6,019 nucleotides of DNA from an uncultured Labedella sp. (lineage in GTDB: Bacteria > Actinomycetota > Actinomycetes > Actinomycetales > Microbacteriaceae). The position numbers and the translations under genes were made by a program. Positions 5,545-6,019 of the stretch are shown here, one piece after another (the stretch's first letter is position 1; each line of letters begins with the position of its first letter). The DNA lies in the NCBI GenBank assembly GCA_934636065.1, contig CAKTZW010000125.1, positions 1 through 6,019 on the forward strand, read 5' to 3'. The notes under the pieces are model-generated. The model was not told where the DNA came from, made no database searches, and saw nothing but the letters and a program-made list of their open reading frames with translations.

Positions 5545-6019
5545 AGGGCACGTCCGGCTCCGGGGTCGGGGCCACCGACTCGGGAGCGACCGACACGGGG
5601 CTGCTCGCCGAGGCGTCCGGGGCCGTCGCGAACGCCCCGTCGACCGTCACCCACGCGCCGACCTCGAAGCGGTCGTCCCACCCCGGCGAGTACACCGTCA
5701 CGCCGACGGGCTGCGCGTCGATCGCGCAGTGGGTGACGACGAACCGGGTGAGCACGAAGGAGTCGTCCGACTCGTCGCTCGGCGTGACGAAGCCGACAGC
5801 CTGGAACGGCGTGGCGATGAGGCTCTCGGGCCGGGTGCTCTGCCGCAGCAGAGCAGCCCACTCGCGCAGGCCGAAGCTCGAGTAGTCGGCGTCCGCCGTG
5901 AGCTCCACCGTGGTGTCGACGGGCTCCGACAGGAGGAGCCCGCCGTTCACGTCGCGGATCTCCGCGATCGACGCGCTGAGCGCGCGCGGCGGCAGGACGA
6001 GGAACGCGAGGGCGAAGAC
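5534..6019 (-). CDS. TIGR03943 / YcgQ-family putative permease subunit, C-terminal part
   Basis: The last 161 residues are present; the start lies beyond the right edge. The first visible residues (VFALAFLVLPPRALS) are the end of a membrane helix followed by the PPRxLS turn usual for this family. The soluble domain then contains REWAALLRQ (52-60), a strand pair GFVTPSDESDDSFVLTRFVV (76-95), the signature THCAIDAQPVGVTVY (96-110) and GAWVTVDGAF (121-130), matching the C-terminal OB-like domain of TIGR03943/DUF1980 proteins. Family members are known as partners of a DUF318/YcgR-type permease, usually encoded just upstream; that gene would be off this window. The transported substrate is not established to my knowledge. 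The tail (131-155) is Ala/Ser/Pro-rich, then ends PDVPYEY. Its stop codon overlaps the start of the propeller-like gene. An internal GTG at 5950 is not the true start because coding-quality sequence continues upstream. Confidence 0.85.
   Translation of the reverse strand, partial: VFALAFLVLPPRALSASIAEIRDVNGGLLLSEPVDTTVELTADADYSSFGLREWAALLRQSTRPESLIATPFQAVGFVTPSDESDDSFVLTRFVVTHCAIDAQPVGVTVYSPGWDDRFEVGAWVTVDGAFATAPDASASSPVSVAPESVAPTPEPDVPYEY

Noticed and set aside
4051..5736. Several long plus-strand open frames opposite the propeller-like and YcgQ-family genes
   Set aside because: They are antisense shadows rich in Arg, His and Asp; the minus-strand frames have a membrane helix, recognisable motifs and overlapping gene ends.

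Overview
The window looks like chromosomal DNA from a high-GC Gram-positive actinomycete, most likely a member of the Microbacteriaceae or a close relative. The evidence is strong G/C bias at third codon positions, GTG starts, actinobacterial-type ribosomal proteins and Gram-positive envelope proteins (a lipobox protein and single-pass anchored proteins). No tRNA, rRNA, CRISPR array, transposase or integrase was seen.

Left part (1-813, minus strand): a tight ribosomal protein operon read right to left, rpmB (L28), rpmG (L33), rpsN (long S14), then the first 28 codons of rpsH (S8), which runs off the left edge. L28, L33 and S14 all lack the paired-cysteine zinc-ribbon motifs, so they are the zinc-independent (C-) forms. 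S8 directly after S14 recalls the spc operon order, but here it is attached to the L28-L33-S14 cluster.

Middle (814-3504): a 267-base divergent intergenic region holds the rpmB leader. Two plus-strand genes follow. One is a membrane-anchored protein with an N-terminal hydrophobic region and an acidic extracytoplasmic beta-type domain (1081-1968). The other is a DHA2-type major facilitator drug/solute exporter (2095-3504). A compact hairpin just after the first gene may separate them.

Right part (3554-6019, minus strand): three genes converge on the MFS gene. In transcription order they are a TIGR03943/YcgQ-family protein (5' end beyond the window), an overlapping gene for a single-pass anchored protein with an Ig-like domain and a probable beta-propeller, and a small lipoprotein with a Thr/Pro/Ser linker. 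The convergent junction carries a perfect 10-bp inverted repeat whose loop contains the lipoprotein stop codon.

The most interesting possibilities are: (a) the non-standard S14-S8 junction in a zinc-free ribosomal protein operon; (b) a translationally coupled pair of a YcgQ-family permease subunit and an exported propeller-like protein of unknown function, perhaps with the lipoprotein as a third part. A metal-homeostasis theme linking the two ends is only an inference.
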